DNA from: Facklamia lactis
Lineage (GTDB): Bacteria > Bacillota > Bacilli > Lactobacillales > Aerococcaceae
DNA: 64,000 nt
Direction of reading: 5' to 3'
NCBI RefSeq assembly: GCF_015863205.1
Contig: NZ_JACBXQ010000002.1
Location: 124,001-188,000, forward strand
The notes under the pieces are model-generated. The model made no database searches, was not told the DNA's origin, and worked only from the letters and a program-made list of their open reading frames with translations. How positions within the stretch are numbered: position 1 is the stretch's first letter; every line of letters begins with the position of its first letter. Shown in pieces: positions 62,687 to 64,000 of the stretch. The position numbers and the translations under genes are program-made.

Positions 62687-63265
62687 ATTTTTTATAAATA
62701 AATTGCTCAATATATTTACAATTGATAAAATAGCGTACCTATATAAAAAAAAAGAAGCTATCTTTGAAAATTTAATCTTCAGGGGTAGCTTATTAATTTA
62801 AAATACAAAAACATCTAATTGCCAAAATAATCTATATATAAAAGTTTAACGGTTTTCCATATTTCGGGATATTACAGATACAACAACAGGTAAAAAAAGA
62901 AGAAATAATATTATAAATAGTATTTCTTTTGAATATAAATAGGCCAATAAAAATATTAAAGGCACTAATAACAACCACTATTTTTTCATTTTCATTAACA
63001 TGTTCCTCTCAATTTTTTATATAAATATGAAAAAAATCTCTCTTTCTATGAAAAAATTGGCATTCTTTTCTTAATATATTATAATAAACCCGGGTTATCT
63101 ATCGGATTTACTGATTAATTTCCCCACACATCATCCAGATCATTTTACATTGATGCTTTGAACAATTACTATCTATATTAGATTATTATAAGGAAACGAT
63201 GTATTTTTTCCTATTCGAGTTTGTTTTTGCTAGAATAACATTGTACATTGAGAGGAGCTAACAAC
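62687..63265. other. Upstream region of glgP with a broken small gene
   Basis: 579 bp. Contains the broken 62846-62995 ORF and AT-rich DNA; near the glgP start a TAGAAT sequence (63229-63240 region) may be its -10. No other gene seen. Confidence 0.6.
62846..62995 (-). pseudogene. Small membrane protein gene interrupted by a TAG stop
   Basis: After GAGAGG the frame reads MKMKK, then TAG, then WLLLVPLIFLLAYLYSKEIL and on through a second hydrophobic segment to a normal stop (about 49 codons in all). The stop is in place of a codon such as TGG (Trp). Two spans and a basic start look like a real small protein. One substitution would restore it. Confidence 0.45.
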
Positions 63266-64000
63266 ATGAGTATTTTAGAAAATTATGCTAAGCGCATGTA
63301 CAACAAAAAAGTTTATGATTGTGACAATACTGAAATTTATAATTTACTAATGGAACTTGTAACAGACGAAACCGCAAAACTTCCTACCCGAGACCAGGAT
63401 GAAAAGAAAAAACTCTACTATTTTTCAGCGGAATTTTTAATCGGAAAAGTATTAAGTAATAATTTAATTAATTTAGGAATCTACAATCAAATCAATAATG
63501 AACTCATCGCAAATGGGAAAAGTTTGATGGATATTGAACATACAGAAAAAGAGCCCTCTTTAGGAAACGGAGGACTTGGCCGACTTGCCGCTTGCTTCGT
63601 GGACTCTATTACAAAAATGGGAATTAACGGAGATGGAGTCGGACTGAACTATCACTTCGGGCTCTTTAAGCAAGAATTTGATGATAATCAACAAGTGACA
63701 GTTCCCGATGAATGGTTAACAGATAAAAATTGGATTCGCAGAACTCAAATTTCCTTCGAAGTTCCCTATCGTGACTTTGTTTTAAAATCTACTCTCTATG
63801 ATCTGAACATACTTGGCTATAAACAAACTCACCGCAATCGCTTACGTCTATTTGATCTTGACAGTGTAAATCCTAACATCATTGAAGAAGGAACCATTAA
63901 CTTTAATAAAAATAATATTAAAGAAAATCTTACCCTTTTCCTTTATCCTGACGACTCAAGCCATGAAGGTCGTTTACTAAGAATTTACCAACAATACTTT
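63266..64000 (+). CDS. glgP: Glycogen phosphorylase (partial, runs off right edge)
   Basis: The first 245 residues of GT35 glycogen/starch phosphorylase: KLYYFSAEFLIGKVLSNNLINLG, EPSLGNGGLGRLAACFVDSI and GDGVGLNYHFGLFKQEF are the N-terminal family motifs. Degrades alpha-1,4-glucan to glucose-1-phosphate. The gene is on the opposite strand to glgBCDA, about 4.5 kb away, so storage and breakdown are in separate transcripts. ATG 63266 follows GAGGAGC by six to seven bases. Confidence 0.95.
   Translation, partial: MSILENYAKRMYNKKVYDCDNTEIYNLLMELVTDETAKLPTRDQDEKKKLYYFSAEFLIGKVLSNNLINLGIYNQINNELIANGKSLMDIEHTEKEPSLGNGGLGRLAACFVDSITKMGINGDGVGLNYHFGLFKQEFDDNQQVTVPDEWLTDKNWIRRTQISFEVPYRDFVLKSTLYDLNILGYKQTHRNRLRLFDLDSVNPNIIEEGTINFNKNNIKENLTLFLYPDDSSHEGRLLRIYQQYF

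Overview
The window is AT-rich Gram-positive DNA. The set RNase HIII, ZapA/CvpA/MutS2, YhaM/YhaN/YhaO, Ctc-type L25, a T-box in front of serS, GlgC/GlgD pairing and near-universal AGGAGG-type ribosome sites all point to Firmicutes. The mix of genes (short thiol-poor exported proteins with Ser/Glu/Thr-rich linkers, IIA-Glc, LplA/LipA scavenging, flavin-binding lipoprotein) fits Lactobacillales best, perhaps near Aerococcaceae or Carnobacteriaceae. The family level is inference.

Layout. 1-10.7 kb (mostly minus strand): YtxH and DUF948 envelope proteins, murI-rdgB-yfcE-cbpB, an ABC-2 exporter pair, a large unknown membrane protein, pyridoxal kinase, alanine dehydrogenase and thioredoxin. 10.7-15.2 kb: mutS2-cvpA-zapA divergent from rnhC. 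15.2-23 kb: two FMN reductases (one fused to PAS), DUF554, an AI-2E-type permease with a probable 3' frameshift, phosphogluconolactonase-apbE, IIA-Glc, uppP. 23-28 kb: carboxylesterase, an XRE/membrane protein/signal peptidase cluster, and a compact lipoyl cassette (lone lipoyl carrier, lipA, lplA). 28-33 kb: serS with T-box, trmL-queG, ctc, PPK2. 33.3-42.2 kb is an accessory stretch: a lipoprotein with an FMN domain on a Ser/Asp/Glu repeat stalk, tRNA-Arg, degenerate mobile-element traces, two exported proteins sharing a C-terminal domain, micro-proteins, and an SPFH/ribbon-helix-helix operon with its own palindromic operator. 42.4-53 kb: hit, prsA, SRPBCC, yhaM-yhaN-yhaO, ylbF-like, class A PBP. 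53-59 kb: glgB-glgC-glgD-glgA, preceded by a ~185-nt structured RNA. 59-64 kb: gloA, cdd, an unknown exported protein, glutaredoxin-like protein, DUF368 (PopT), and the start of glgP on the plus strand.

Themes. (1) Flavin electron transfer: ApbE, two flavodoxin-like FMN reductases and a lipoprotein bearing the DAISGAT flavinylation motif suggest an extracellular-electron-transfer branch related to PplA, with an unusually long repeat stalk. (2) Lipoyl metabolism: an 82-residue free-standing lipoyl domain sits in one operon with lipoyl synthase and lipoate ligase under a promoter that contains a cre-like site. (3) Glycogen storage, with a cre-like site before glgB. (4) Undecaprenyl-phosphate recycling (uppP, popT). 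(5) Two related ~52-55 bp palindromes resemble back-to-back IS3-family ends; one lies inside the loop of a terminator. I see no CRISPR array, intact transposase or intact prophage.
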